A stretch of DNA of 64,000 nucleotides from positions 12,338,001 through 12,402,000 of the forward strand of contig NZ_JADBEK010000001.1 of NCBI RefSeq assembly GCF_014873145.1. The letters run 5' to 3'. Below the pieces are notes generated by a model. It worked only from the letters and a program-made list of their open reading frames with translations, did not search any database and had not been told where the DNA came from. This stretch comes from Nonomuraea angiospora (GTDB lineage: Bacteria; Actinomycetota; Actinomycetes; Streptosporangiales; Streptosporangiaceae). Shown one piece after another: positions 19,090 to 27,240 of this stretch (its first letter is position 1; each line of letters starts with the position of its first letter). The position numbers were made by a program, and so were the translations under genes.

Positions 19090-19740
19090 GTGGAATCCGT
19101 GTGGTCGCGCCCCCAGAAGGCGCCGAGACAGACGCTGACGCTCGACCGGATCGTGGCCGAGGCGGTCGCGCTGCTCGACGAGGAAGGCGTGGGCCGGCTG
19201 ACCATGCGCCGGCTGGCCGAGCGGCTCGACACCGGCTCGACCACGCTCTACTGGCACGTCAAGACCAAGGACGACGTCCTCGACCTGGCCCTGGACGCCG
19301 TCTTCGGGGAGGTGCGGCTGCCGGCGGGCGGCTCCGGGTGGCAGGCGGCCGTCCGCGAGCTCATCGGCGGCTGGCGCGCGGCCCTGCTGCGGCACCCGTG
19401 GTCGGCCACCATCCTCGACCGCCCGCTCATGGGCCCGAACGCGCTGGAGCGCACCGAGTTCCTCTACGCGACCCTGGCCGCCGCCGGCTTCGCCGCCCCC
19501 AAGCCCGCCGCCTACAGCCTGTCCAACTACGTCATGGGCTCGGTCGTCATGCAGGTGACCTGGCAGGACCGCGACGGGGACGACACCGGCGAGTTCCTCA
19601 GGGAGCGCGCCGAGCGCTACCCGGCCCTCGCCGAGCACGGCCTCGACCACGCGTGGGACGCCACGTTCGACGAGGGCCTCGGCTACCTGCTGGAGGGCAT
19701 GGAGCAGTCCCGCGGACGCGAAGGCGGCCGGCTCGGGTGA
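19090..19740 (+). CDS. TetR/AcrR family regulator (TetR_C-type ligand domain)
   Basis: 216-residue repressor. HTH: LTLDRIVAEAVALLDEEGVGRLTMRRLAERLDTGSTTLYWHVKTKDDVLDLALD, close to classic TetR rather than AcrR. The ligand domain contains HPWSATILDRPLMGPNALERTEF. It lies between an ABC-F gene (divergent) and an MFS pump (convergent), both plausible targets. GTG 19090 may be leaderless; GTG 19099 with an AGGTGG RBS is the alternative start. Its stop codon is inside a 16-bp hairpin. Confidence 0.92.
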   Translation: MESVWSRPQKAPRQTLTLDRIVAEAVALLDEEGVGRLTMRRLAERLDTGSTTLYWHVKTKDDVLDLALDAVFGEVRLPAGGSGWQAAVRELIGGWRAALLRHPWSATILDRPLMGPNALERTEFLYATLAAAGFAAPKPAAYSLSNYVMGSVVMQVTWQDRDGDDTGEFLRERAERYPALAEHGLDHAWDATFDEGLGYLLEGMEQSRGREGGRLG

Positions 19741-19754
19741 GCCGGCCGCCTTCG
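19719..19754. terminator. Bidirectional terminator, 16-bp perfect stem
   Basis: Arms 19719-19734 and 19739-19754 are exact reverse complements with a GGGT loop. The stem contains the last codons of tetR and covers most of the gap to the convergent MFS gene. No T-tract; GC-only stems of this type are usual at convergent actinomycete genes. Confidence 0.75.
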
Positions 19755-19762
19755 GGGGGTCG

Positions 19763-21151
19763 TCAGTCCTCGCGGGCCTGCTTCGGGAGCATCAGGCCGA
19801 CCGCGAACGTCAGGGCGATCATCCCGGCCGCCACCCACAGCGTGATCGCCACGCTCCCGGTGCCGAAGTAGAGGGTGCCCAGCAGGGCCAGGCCCAGCGC
19901 CCCGCCCACCTGCTGGAGCGCGGTCAGCGCGCCGGAGGCGGAGCCGGTCTCCTGGGGCTCGACGGCGGCCATCACGATGCTGAAGTACGGGCTCATGATC
20001 AGCCCGCTGCCCAGCCCGGACACCACCAGCGCCGGGGCGAGCTGCCAGGGCGAGACCCCGGGGGAGGCGACGGCGATCACCCCGATCACGCCGAGCCCCA
20101 TGACGATCGCGCCGGCCAGCAGCACCTTGCGGCCGTGCCGCCGGGCGGCCTGCGCGACGCCCATGCCCGCGATCATGCCCAGCGACGAGGGCACGCCGGT
20201 CAGCGCCGCCTTGAGCGGGGAGTAGCCCAGGCCGAGCTGGGTGTAGAGGCCGATCACGAGGAAGAACCCGGTGAAGGCGGCGAAGTAGATCGTGCCGGTC
20301 GCCATGCCGGAGACGAACGCCCGCTTGCCGAACAGGCTGGGCGCCACCAGCGGGTCGCCGCCGCGCCTGGCCCTGCGCTTCTCGTAGGCCGCGAAGACCG
20401 CGAACACCGCCGCGGAGGCCGCCATCATCGCGAACGCCCACGCCGGCCAGCCGCTCTCGCGCCCCTGGACCAGCGGGAAGACCATGAGTACGGTGCCCGC
20501 GCAGGCCAGCAGGGCACCCGGCAGATCGAGCCGCACGCCCCTGACCGGGCGGGAGGCGGGCAGGAAGCGCAGGGCGGCCAGCGCGGCGGCGGCCCCGATC
20601 GGCAGGTTGATCAGGAAGATCAGCCGCCAGTCCACCCCGGTCAGCGCGCCCGCCAGGATCGGCCCGCCCACCGCCGACAGCCCCATGACCGGCCCGAACG
20701 TCCCCATCGCGACCGCCAGCTCCTTGGGCGGGAACATCTCCTTCATCAGCCCCATGCCCTGGGGGATCATCGCCGCCCCGAACAGCCCCTGCACGACCCT
20801 GGCCGCGATGATCGTCTCGGGGGAGGCGGCCAGGGCGCACAGCAGCGACCCGACGGTGAACCCGATGACGCCGATGAGGAACATGCGCTTGCGCCCCACG
20901 ATGTCCCCGAGGCGTCCGCCGGTCAGCAGGCCCGCGGTCATGGCGAGGGTGTAGGCCGCGCCGAGCCACTGGATCAGGGAGGTGCCGCCGCCGAGGTCGG
21001 CCCGCATCGTGGGGCCCGCGACGGTGGTGACGGTCGCGTCGAGCAGCTCCATCACGGAACCGGCGAGGACCACCGCGAGCGCGGGCCAGCGCCACTTGTA
21101 GGGCGCGGGGGTGGCGGGTGCCTGCGCGGGGCGGGTGTCGAGGACGGTCAT
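19763..21151 (-). CDS. DHA2-type MFS drug efflux transporter (14 TM)
   Basis: 462-residue inner-membrane proton/drug antiporter. Motif A GGRLGDIVGRKRMF between helices 2 and 3, motif C GPVMGLSAVGGPILAGAL in helix 5 (antiporter signature), DWRLIFLINLPIG and 14 predicted helices place it with EmrB/QacA. ATG 21151 follows AGGAGG. Two inverted repeats built on GGAA lie across its promoter. Converges with tetR across a strong terminator. Likely exports a toxic compound or antibiotic; substrate unknown. Confidence 0.93.
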   Translation of the reverse strand: MTVLDTRPAQAPATPAPYKWRWPALAVVLAGSVMELLDATVTTVAGPTMRADLGGGTSLIQWLGAAYTLAMTAGLLTGGRLGDIVGRKRMFLIGVIGFTVGSLLCALAASPETIIAARVVQGLFGAAMIPQGMGLMKEMFPPKELAVAMGTFGPVMGLSAVGGPILAGALTGVDWRLIFLINLPIGAAAALAALRFLPASRPVRGVRLDLPGALLACAGTVLMVFPLVQGRESGWPAWAFAMMAASAAVFAVFAAYEKRRARRGGDPLVAPSLFGKRAFVSGMATGTIYFAAFTGFFLVIGLYTQLGLGYSPLKAALTGVPSSLGMIAGMGVAQAARRHGRKVLLAGAIVMGLGVIGVIAVASPGVSPWQLAPALVVSGLGSGLIMSPYFSIVMAAVEPQETGSASGALTALQQVGGALGLALLGTLYFGTGSVAITLWVAAGMIALTFAVGLMLPKQARED

Positions 21152-21168
21152 TCACGGCCTCCTGAATT

Positions 21169-21216
21169 GGAACGGCTTGTTCTGTTCCAGATTAGCAGAA
21201 CGGAATGCTTCATTCC
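21169..21216. promoter_or_regulatory. Twin inverted repeats in the MFS promoter
   Basis: GGAAC-N10-GTTCC at 21169-21188 and GGAATG-CTT-CATTCC at 21202-21216. On the minus strand they flank a TAATCT -10-like box, one just downstream and one over the -35 region, a typical repressor layout for a drug pump. Confidence 0.5.
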
Positions 21217-21365
21217 ACAAGCTGGCCGAGGTTCTTTTCGCGGAGGCGGTCAAGAGTGCGCGTCGTCACGGCGAGCAGCCCGTGAGCCTTCACGGCCGGC
21301 CATGACGGACGGCCAGGGGCGTCGGCGCGTGCGGCCCACCGTGCGCAGCCGTAAAAAAGGGGGTT

Positions 21366-21908
21366 TTAGTGCTTTCTGGGGTGGCGCGTCTGGCCGGGCG
21401 GCACGTGCGTGCGGCCAGGGGGCGTGGCGTCGGTGGGAGGTGGCGCCACGGACGGGCGGGTCGGCTGCGCCGCCGGAGTGATCGTGGCCGGCGCCGGCGT
21501 GGGCGTGCGGGAAACCGGGGCCGGGGTCGGCCGTGTGGGGGTCGTCCGCCGCGCGGTCGGGCGCGCGGATAGCGCCTGCTTCGGGGTGGGGCGGTGCGCG
21601 ACGGAGCGGGAGCGCGTCGGCGGCGCGGAGGGGCCGAGGCCGGTGGGAGTGGTGGTGGCAGCGGTGGACGCGGTGCGGAGGCGGGATTCGGCGGCGACCG
21701 GGACCGAGCTGTCGCGGGCGCCGGGGCCGGTGCCGTGCCAGTCGACCGCGTCCGGCCGCCTGGCGGTGGACGCCCCGCCCACCAGGATCCCCGCCGAGGC
21801 CAGCATGAGCGTGCCGATCAGCGCGCCGGCGATCATCAGGATCCGCCCCCGCCGCCCGCCCTCGTCGGCGAACCGGGTGGGCTCCGATGATCGCTCCGTG
21901 CCAGTCAC
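21366..21908 (-). CDS. Thr/Pro-rich single-pass membrane protein, unknown function
   Basis: About 180 residues. A short charged N-terminus is followed by one membrane helix (GRILMIAGALIGTLMLASAGILVGGA, about 22-47) and a ~130-residue Thr/Pro/Ala/Arg-rich low-complexity exterior segment, likely glycosylated or cell-wall spanning. No recognisable domain. GTG 21908 has GAGGG immediately before it. Codon use fits a coding frame (high GC at third positions) but the low complexity leaves some doubt. It lies alone between the MFS promoter and the DUF2470 gene. Confidence 0.6.
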   Translation of the reverse strand: MTGTERSSEPTRFADEGGRRGRILMIAGALIGTLMLASAGILVGGASTARRPDAVDWHGTGPGARDSSVPVAAESRLRTASTAATTTPTGLGPSAPPTRSRSVAHRPTPKQALSARPTARRTTPTRPTPAPVSRTPTPAPATITPAAQPTRPSVAPPPTDATPPGRTHVPPGQTRHPRKH

Positions 21909-21979
21909 CCCTCAAATGCTAGAGAGGTGCCGCCGACGCCAGGGCCGATCCGGACAAATGGGCGAGCCAATTGTGATCA

Positions 21980-22681
21980 TCAACAGGAGCACAGCAGCCC
22001 GCGCAGCGCCGTCTCCAGGCACAGGCCGGAGTGGGCCGGCGTCGGCCACGGGAAGCGGATCAGCGACTCGTCCACCCGTACGGTCGCCCCGAACCGGTCC
22101 AGCTCCCACAGCCACACCTCGCCGGCCTCCTCGCCGAGCTGCCGGGACACGCCCGCGGTGAGCTGCGCCCGGTGCGAGGCGTTGACGTGCGCGAGCACCC
22201 GCTCGGCCGTCTCCGCCAGCGGGTCCGGCGCCGCGTCCAGGTAGTCGTCGGCGTCCAGCAGCCCCGACTCCTGCCCGGTCAGGTACACGACCTGCCCCAC
22301 GTCCAGCCGCAGCAGCCGGGGCGCGGAGCGCTCCCCGAACCGTTCGAGCGCGTCGAACAGGCTCTCGTCGGCGCTGTGGGCGGCCACCGCGACCGCCGCG
22401 CCGCGCGCCTCGCTCTCCGGCACGGCCTCCGCCCACCCCTGCACCTCCAGCAGCCCGCGCGGATGGGTGGCGTCGCCCAGTTGCCGCATCGACGTCAGGT
22501 TCACCGCCACGACGGCGTCCTCGCGCAAGGGGTGCAGGGGCTCGCCGGGCAGCACCAGGAGCACGGGCCGGCCGCGCTCGTCCACGCCGCCCCGGGCCGG
22601 CGAGGGGGCTCCGTCCACGGACAGCTTGGCGACGTTCGCGCTCGCGGCGAGGGTGCGGACCCGCTCAGGGATCGGCAGCAT
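21980..22681 (-). CDS. DUF2470 domain protein, HugZ-like heme/iron-related
   Basis: About 234 residues. The C-terminal half (LAETAERVLAHVNASHRAQL ... DRFGATVRV) is the DUF2470 domain found in HugZ-type heme-utilisation and FMN split-barrel proteins; the N-terminal half (LSVDGAPSPARGGVDERGRPVLLVLPGEPL) resembles a split barrel. It probably acts in heme or iron handling in the cytosol. The promoter carries a DtxR/IdeR-type iron box, supporting iron-repressed expression. ATG 22681 has a GGAGAG RBS. Divergent from a ribosomal S4 gene. Confidence 0.82.
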   Translation of the reverse strand: MLPIPERVRTLAASANVAKLSVDGAPSPARGGVDERGRPVLLVLPGEPLHPLREDAVVAVNLTSMRQLGDATHPRGLLEVQGWAEAVPESEARGAAVAVAAHSADESLFDALERFGERSAPRLLRLDVGQVVYLTGQESGLLDADDYLDAAPDPLAETAERVLAHVNASHRAQLTAGVSRQLGEEAGEVWLWELDRFGATVRVDESLIRFPWPTPAHSGLCLETALRGLLCSC

Positions 22682-22698
22682 GGGCTCTCCGTTCAATG

Positions 22699-22733
22699 AT
22701 AGGTTAGGCTTCCCTAAGTAAGGGTTACCTAAT
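22699..22733. promoter_or_regulatory. DtxR/IdeR-type iron box (possibly two overlapping)
   Basis: 22699-22717 matches the 19-bp IdeR/DmdR consensus TTAGGTTAGGCTAACCTAA at 16 positions. 22715-22733 (TAAG...GGTTACCTAAT) is a weaker second copy. The element lies 18 bp before the DUF2470 start and about 16-32 bp before the rpsD start, so iron could control both. Confidence 0.7.
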
Positions 22734-22748
22734 CACATTGAGGTGAAC

Positions 22749-23363
22749 GTGCGCTACACCGGCCCCAAGGTGCGACTGTCGCGTCGCGCGGGCGTCCCGC
22801 TGACCAGGAAAGCCGTCCGCTACTTCGAGCAGCGCCCCTATCCGCCGGGCGAGCACGGCCGCAAGACCAACCGCCGCAGCACCGGCGACTACGGGTTGCG
22901 GCTGATGGAGAAGCAGAAGCTGCGCTGGTACTACGACGTGTCGGAGCGGCAGCTGCGCCGCTACTGGGACCTCGCCCTCCGCAAGCCGGGCGCGTCCGGC
23001 GCCGAGCTGGTCACGCTGCTGGAGAGCCGCCTGGCCTCGCTCGTGCTGCGCGCCGGGCTGGCGCCGTCCATCTACGCGGCGCGGCAGTACGTCAACCACG
23101 GCCACATCGCCGTGGACGGCCGCAAGGTGGACATCCCCAGCTACCTGGTCAAGCCCGGCCAGGTGGTCACGGTGCGGGAGCGGTCGCGCGGGATGCAGCC
23201 GTTCGTGGCCGCCGCCGAAGGCGTGTACGCCGACGAGCGCCCCGCGCCCTACCTCTCCGTGGATCACGCCGACTTGACGTTCACGCTGGTGAACCGCCCC
23301 GAACGCGGGCAGATCGTGGTACCCGTGGAGGAGCAACTCGTCGTGGAGTTCTATTCTCGTTAG
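22749..23363 (+). CDS. rpsD: 30S ribosomal protein S4, zinc-free (C-minus) form
   Basis: 204-residue S4. N-terminal RYTGPKVRLSRRAG and YPPGEHGR, the S4 RNA-binding domain LESRLASLVLRAGLAPSIYAARQYVNHGHIAVDGRKVDIPSYLV, and C-terminal EQLVVEFYSR are all present. No Cys, so no zinc knuckle. The central stretch RWYYDVSERQLRRYWDLA is divergent from the usual actinomycete S4, hinting at a paralogue. GTG 22749 follows GAGG by 5 nt. It stands outside any ribosomal operon, behind an iron box, and is followed 2 nt later by ltrA. Confidence 0.92.
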   Translation: MRYTGPKVRLSRRAGVPLTRKAVRYFEQRPYPPGEHGRKTNRRSTGDYGLRLMEKQKLRWYYDVSERQLRRYWDLALRKPGASGAELVTLLESRLASLVLRAGLAPSIYAARQYVNHGHIAVDGRKVDIPSYLVKPGQVVTVRERSRGMQPFVAAAEGVYADERPAPYLSVDHADLTFTLVNRPERGQIVVPVEEQLVVEFYSR

Positions 23364-23365
23364 CC

Positions 23366-24595
23366 GTGAGCGAACCGGTGGAGCGTCATGCGAGTTGGTT
23401 AGAGCTGTTCTTCGACCTGGTGGTCGTCGTGGCCGTGGCGCAGCTGGCCCACCGGCTGGAGCATCCCACATGGGAGAACGTCGCGTTGTTCGCGGTGCTC
23501 TACTACGCCGTGTGGAGCGTGTGGACGACGCTGACGCTCTATTCCAACGCCGAGGCCGAGCGCACCCGCACCCGCGGCATCCTGATCGGCATGTTCGGCA
23601 TCGCCGTGATGGCCGCGGCCGCGCCCGACGTGGCGCACGTGCTGGAGGCGACCGGCGACACGCATGACGGCTGGTTCATCGCCGCCTACATCACCTGCAG
23701 GATCGGCGCGTCGCAGACCCTGCAGCGCGCCGGCACGATCCTGACGGCGTGGCCGGCGGCCCAGCTCGGTGCGGGCCTGATCCCGTGGTTCGCCTCCATC
23801 GGCGTCCAGGGCCCGGCCCGCTACTTCTTGTGGGGGCTGGGCGCCGTACTCGACCTGATCTTCTCCGTGCTCCAGAGCCGCAGGCCGGAGCGCCTGATCA
23901 AGGAGCTGCAGCATCAGGCCCTGCGGCAGGCGCAGCGGCTGGAGCAGCGCGAGCGGCGCAGGGGCAACGTGCCGGCTCTGAGCCCGGCGGTGCGGGTCAA
24001 GGCCGCCGTGCTCGACCCGGCGCACCTCGGGGAACGGCTCGGCCTGTTCGTGATCATCGTGCTCGGCGAGGCCGTCATGCAGGTCGTGATGGCCTCCTCC
24101 GGGCAGTCCTGGGACCTGCAGCTCGGCCTGGCGGCGGTGGCCGGGTTCGGGCTGATCGTCTCGCTGTGGTGGCTGACCCTGCAGTACGGCGTGAGCGCGG
24201 TGCCGGGCGCGGCCGAGCGGGGGCTGCGCGCGTACGTGGCGCTGCCCGCGCACTTCGCGATGACCGCGGGCATCACCGCGACCGCGGCCGGGCTCGGCGC
24301 GGTCGCCGCGGACCCGGCCGCGCACCCGCACGGCGGCGTCGGCTGGGTGCTGGCCGCCGGTCTGGCCGTCTACTTCGCCGCCTCCACCGTGCTCGGCGTG
24401 GCGAGCGGCGCCGAGCGGCGGTGGATCTGGGGATGGGCGCTGCCGTCCGTGGCCGCGCCGCTGGCGGTGGGCGCGGTGTCCGGGTTCGTCGAGGGCTGGG
24501 CCGTGGTCGCGCTGCTGCTGGTCGTCGCCCTGTGGCGGGTGGCCTACCGGCACGGCGGCGGCACGGCCCAGCAGGGCTCAGTCCGGCCGGCGTAG
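23366..24595 (+). CDS. LtrA-like low-temperature-requirement membrane protein
   Basis: Polytopic membrane protein (about 10 helices) of the LtrA family; in Listeria LtrA is needed for growth in the cold, but the biochemical role is unknown. The signature WLELFFDLVVVVAVAQLAHRL opens the protein, and GERLGLFVIIVLGEAV is the conserved mid-protein block. A charged loop about 170-215 lies on the cytosolic side. GTG 23366 sits 2 nt after the S4 stop, implying translational coupling. The last 18 nt overlap the convergent channel gene. Confidence 0.9.
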   Translation: MSEPVERHASWLELFFDLVVVVAVAQLAHRLEHPTWENVALFAVLYYAVWSVWTTLTLYSNAEAERTRTRGILIGMFGIAVMAAAAPDVAHVLEATGDTHDGWFIAAYITCRIGASQTLQRAGTILTAWPAAQLGAGLIPWFASIGVQGPARYFLWGLGAVLDLIFSVLQSRRPERLIKELQHQALRQAQRLEQRERRRGNVPALSPAVRVKAAVLDPAHLGERLGLFVIIVLGEAVMQVVMASSGQSWDLQLGLAAVAGFGLIVSLWWLTLQYGVSAVPGAAERGLRAYVALPAHFAMTAGITATAAGLGAVAADPAAHPHGGVGWVLAAGLAVYFAASTVLGVASGAERRWIWGWALPSVAAPLAVGAVSGFVEGWAVVALLLVVALWRVAYRHGGGTAQQGSVRPA

Positions 24596-25369
24596 CTCGG
24601 CGACCTCCTTGCGCAGCTCGGCCAGCTCGTCGAGGATCCGCTGGGTGTGCTCGCTGGTGTCCTCCAGCACCGCGCGCTCCTCGGCGCGTTCCTCGGCGCT
24701 CTCCTCGTCCATGGCGCTGACGACCACGGCCATGAAGAGGTTCAGGATCACGAACGTGCAGATCAGGATGAAGATGGTGAAGAAGACCCAGGCCGACGGA
24801 TGGCGGGTCATCACCTCCCTGGCGATGTTGCCCCAGTCGTCGCCGGTCATCGTCTGGTAGAGGGTGAACAGCGAGGTCGGCAGGCTGCCGAAGCGCTCGG
24901 GGGAGGTGCTCCCGTAGAGCTTGGTGGCCATGACGGCGGCCACGTAGAGCACCAGGCCGAGCAGCACCACGATCGAGCTCATGCCCGGCATCGCGCGAAG
25001 CAGCGCCGAGACGACGCGGCGCAGGCTCGGCACGACCGACAGCAGCCGCAGGGCGCGCAGGATGCGCAGGGAGCGCAGCACGGACAGGCCGCCCGTGGCG
25101 GGCAGGAAGGCGATGGCGACGATGGTGGCGTCGAAGACGTTCCACGGGTCGCGTAAGAACCTGGAGCGCTCGACGTAGATCTTGGCGATCAGCTCGACGG
25201 CGAAGACGTACAGCGCGATGTGGTCGACCACGGTCAGCAGGTGGCCGAAGCGCGCGACCACCGCGGGGAAGGTCTCGAGACCCAGCGTGGCCGCGTTGAG
25301 CAGGATGACGCCGACGATGAACCGCTGGAAGCTTTCGCGGGCGAGGAAGGCGGCGGTGCGTTCACGCAC
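24578..25369 (-). CDS. Bacterial voltage-gated cation channel (NaChBac superfamily), filter TGDDW
   Basis: 263-residue six-helix channel subunit expected to form tetramers. S4 carries regularly spaced arginines (LRSLRILRALRLLSVVPSLRR). The pore loop is LYQTMTGDDWGNI: the T-x-D/E-x-W filter is kept, but TLESW of sodium channels is TGDDW, adding acidic charge as in calcium-selective designs. S6 (FFTIFILICTFVILNLFMAVVV) is followed by an acidic neck and a C-terminal coiled coil (ERAEERAVLEDTSEHTQRILDELAELRKEV). GTG 25369 has GGAG upstream. Overlaps ltrA by 18 nt at the 3' ends. Confidence 0.93.
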   Translation of the reverse strand: MRERTAAFLARESFQRFIVGVILLNAATLGLETFPAVVARFGHLLTVVDHIALYVFAVELIAKIYVERSRFLRDPWNVFDATIVAIAFLPATGGLSVLRSLRILRALRLLSVVPSLRRVVSALLRAMPGMSSIVVLLGLVLYVAAVMATKLYGSTSPERFGSLPTSLFTLYQTMTGDDWGNIAREVMTRHPSAWVFFTIFILICTFVILNLFMAVVVSAMDEESAEERAEERAVLEDTSEHTQRILDELAELRKEVAELRRPD

Positions 25370-25442
25370 GGGGGCAGGCTCCTAAGGGCTTGGTCATGTG
25401 CCCCACCATGATGGCGCAACATGATCAAGCCGGTGTCTGTGG

Positions 25443-25448
25443 TATAAA
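25443..25448 (+). promoter_or_regulatory. Extended -10 promoter element of DUF4190 gene
   Basis: TGG followed by TATAAA forms an extended -10 about 35 nt before the coding start; no good -35 box is seen. Confidence 0.45.
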
Positions 25449-25488
25449 AACGCAGCTGAGCGACGAATGGTGAGGGCGCCGAGAGACT

Positions 25489-25797
25489 ATGTCCTATCCC
25501 AACTACGGTCCCTCCTCTTACGGACCGCCACCCCAGAGCCACCCCCAGGGCACCACCATCCTGGTGCTGGGCATCCTGAGTCTGGTGGTCTGCTCGTTCA
25601 TCGGCCCCTTCGCCTGGTCGATGGGCACCAGGGCGCTGCGCGAGATCGACGAGAGCGGCTACTACTACGAGAACCGCGGCATGGTGCAGGCCGGGCGCAT
25701 CTGCGGCATCGTCAGCTCGGTCCTGATGATGATCGGCCTCGGCTTCGTCGTCCTAATGTTCGGGCTCATGCTGGTCACCGGCGCCCTTTCCCGATAG
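25489..25797 (+). CDS. DUF4190 small membrane protein
   Basis: 102 residues: a Tyr/Pro/Gln-rich cytosolic head (MSYPNYGPSSYGPPPQ) and two membrane helices (TTILVLGILSLVVCSFIGPFAW and GIVSSVLMMIGLGFVVLMFGLML) separated by the DUF4190 loop GTRALREIDESG. The family is widespread in actinomycetes and of unknown role. ATG 25489 with GAGAG RBS. Its last 45 nt overlap the convergent tetR gene. Confidence 0.88.
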   Translation: MSYPNYGPSSYGPPPQSHPQGTTILVLGILSLVVCSFIGPFAWSMGTRALREIDESGYYYENRGMVQAGRICGIVSSVLMMIGLGFVVLMFGLMLVTGALSR

Positions 25798-26418
25798 CAG
25801 CTCGCCGAAGCCCGACTCCAGCAGGTCGAACGCCTTGTCGGCCTGAACCCTGAGGTCGGGCTCGATGCTCTCCCACGGCTCGCCCGCCAGCTGCCTGCGC
25901 ACCGAAGAGTGGGTGAGGATCCTCGTCGTGTTGAGGATGTGGGTGGCGACCAGGCGGGGCGTGAGGTCGTCGGCATCGGCCTCGAGCTCGTCGGCCAGCG
26001 CCCGCGTCAGCGCGTCCTCCCGCTTCTCGTGCATCTCACGCAGCTTGGCCACCAGCGAGGGTGCTTCACTGACGATCCGGGCGAACACGTCGGACCCCTG
26101 GCTGAGCCCGTAGCGCCAGTGGCGCGTGTCGAGCGCGTCGAAGAAGTCGCGGCGGAACGCCCCCACCACGCTCTCCCCGGGCTCGCGCTCGCGCAGCACC
26201 TGCGGCGCCAGGTCGATCGCCACGTCCTGCCGGTCGGCGAACAGGTCCTCCTTGGTGCCGAAGTAGTTGAACACCGTGTTGACCGACACGTCGGAGACCC
26301 GCGCGATCTCGGCCACGGTCACGTTGTCGAACCCCTTGGCCATGAACAGCCCCATCGCCATGTCCGCGATGCGCTGCCTGGTCTCGCGCTTCTTCCGCTC
26401 CCGCAGCCCCTCTTCCAT
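25753..26418 (-). CDS. TetR/AcrR family regulator of the adjacent ABC exporter
   Basis: 221-residue repressor with HTH RIADMAMGLFMAKGFDNVTVAEIARVSDVSVNTVFNYFGTKEDLF and an all-alpha ligand domain. ATG 26418 is chosen because upstream in-frame residues overlap the operator. It is divergent from a DrrAB-like ABC pair, and a long inverted repeat lies between them, so autoregulation and control of the exporter are likely. Confidence 0.92.
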   Translation of the reverse strand: MEEGLRERKKRETRQRIADMAMGLFMAKGFDNVTVAEIARVSDVSVNTVFNYFGTKEDLFADRQDVAIDLAPQVLREREPGESVVGAFRRDFFDALDTRHWRYGLSQGSDVFARIVSEAPSLVAKLREMHEKREDALTRALADELEADADDLTPRLVATHILNTTRILTHSSVRRQLAGEPWESIEPDLRVQADKAFDLLESGFGELLSGKGAGDQHEPEH

Positions 26419-26445
26419 GCCGTCATCGTACCAAGCTTGCAGTGA

Positions 26446-26476
26446 CTCCAAAATTGTGGCTACTCTAATTTTGGAG
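26446..26476. promoter_or_regulatory. Operator: 10-bp perfect inverted repeat CTCCAAAATT-N11-AATTTTGGAG
   Basis: Arms at 26446-26455 and 26467-26476 in the divergent tetR/ABC intergenic region. The right arm merges with the GGAGG RBS of the ABC gene, so repressor binding would cover promoter and leader. Very probably the TetR site. Confidence 0.75.
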
Positions 26477-26484
26477 GCGATGAA

Positions 26485-27240
26485 ATGATTACTACTTCAG
26501 GTCTGAGCAAGACCTTCGACGGCGGCGTGGAGGCCGTCAAAGGCGTCGACCTGTCGGTCGGGCCCGGCGAGATCGTCGGGTTCCTCGGTCCGAACGGCGC
26601 CGGCAAGACCACGACCATGCGCATGCTGACCACGCTGCTGCGCCCCACCTCCGGCACCGCCACGGTGGCCGGCCACGACCTGCTCGGTGACGCGAGGCAG
26701 GTGCGCAGGCGCATCGGCTACGTCTCCCAGACCGGCGGGACGTCGCCGACCTCGCCGCTGATGGGCGAGCTCGTGCTCCAGGGCATGCTGTACGGCCTGA
26801 GCAGGGCGCAGGCGGAGGCCAGGACGCGGGAGGCGCTGGAGCGGCTCGAACTCACGGGCCTGGAGTCGAAGCCGGGCGCGGCGCTGTCCGGCGGCCAGCG
26901 CCGCCGCTTCGACATCGCGTTCGCCCTGCTGCACGACCCGGTCCTGCTCTTCCTCGACGAGCCCACGACGGGCCTCGACCCGCAGAGCCGGGCCAACCTG
27001 TGGGAGCACATCCGCTCGCTGCGCGGAGAGCGGGGCATGACGGTCTTCCTCACCACCCATTACCTGGACGAGGCCGACGCGCTCTGCGACCGGATAGTGA
27101 TCATCGACCACGGCCGGATCGTGGCCGAGGGCGCCCCGGCCGAGCTGAAGACCGGCGGGCGCACACTCGACGAGGTGTTCCTGGACATCACCGGCAGGTC
27201 GCTGCGCGAGGAGAGCGTGCTCACCGGAAAGGGCGTCTGA
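26485..27240 (+). CDS. ABC transporter ATPase, DrrA-like drug exporter subunit
   Basis: 251-residue ATPase: Walker A GPNGAGKTTT, Q-loop YVSQTGG, signature LSGGQRRRFD, Walker B LLFLDEPTTGLDP, H-loop TTHYLDEA. It belongs to the DrrA/ABC-2 exporter class (shorter than the ~330-residue DrrA, lacking most of its C-terminal extension). ATG 26485 follows GGAGG by 7 nt; stop overlaps the permease start (ATGA-type). Pairs with the permease to pump a hydrophobic drug or lipid. Confidence 0.94.
   Translation: MITTSGLSKTFDGGVEAVKGVDLSVGPGEIVGFLGPNGAGKTTTMRMLTTLLRPTSGTATVAGHDLLGDARQVRRRIGYVSQTGGTSPTSPLMGELVLQGMLYGLSRAQAEARTREALERLELTGLESKPGAALSGGQRRRFDIAFALLHDPVLLFLDEPTTGLDPQSRANLWEHIRSLRGERGMTVFLTTHYLDEADALCDRIVIIDHGRIVAEGAPAELKTGGRTLDEVFLDITGRSLREESVLTGKGV

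Noticed and set aside
22749..23363. S4 considered as a Zur-controlled zinc-free paralogue
   Set aside because: The nearby box has the DtxR/IdeR pattern (TTAGGTTAGG), not the Zur-type TGAAAATGATTTTCA pattern.
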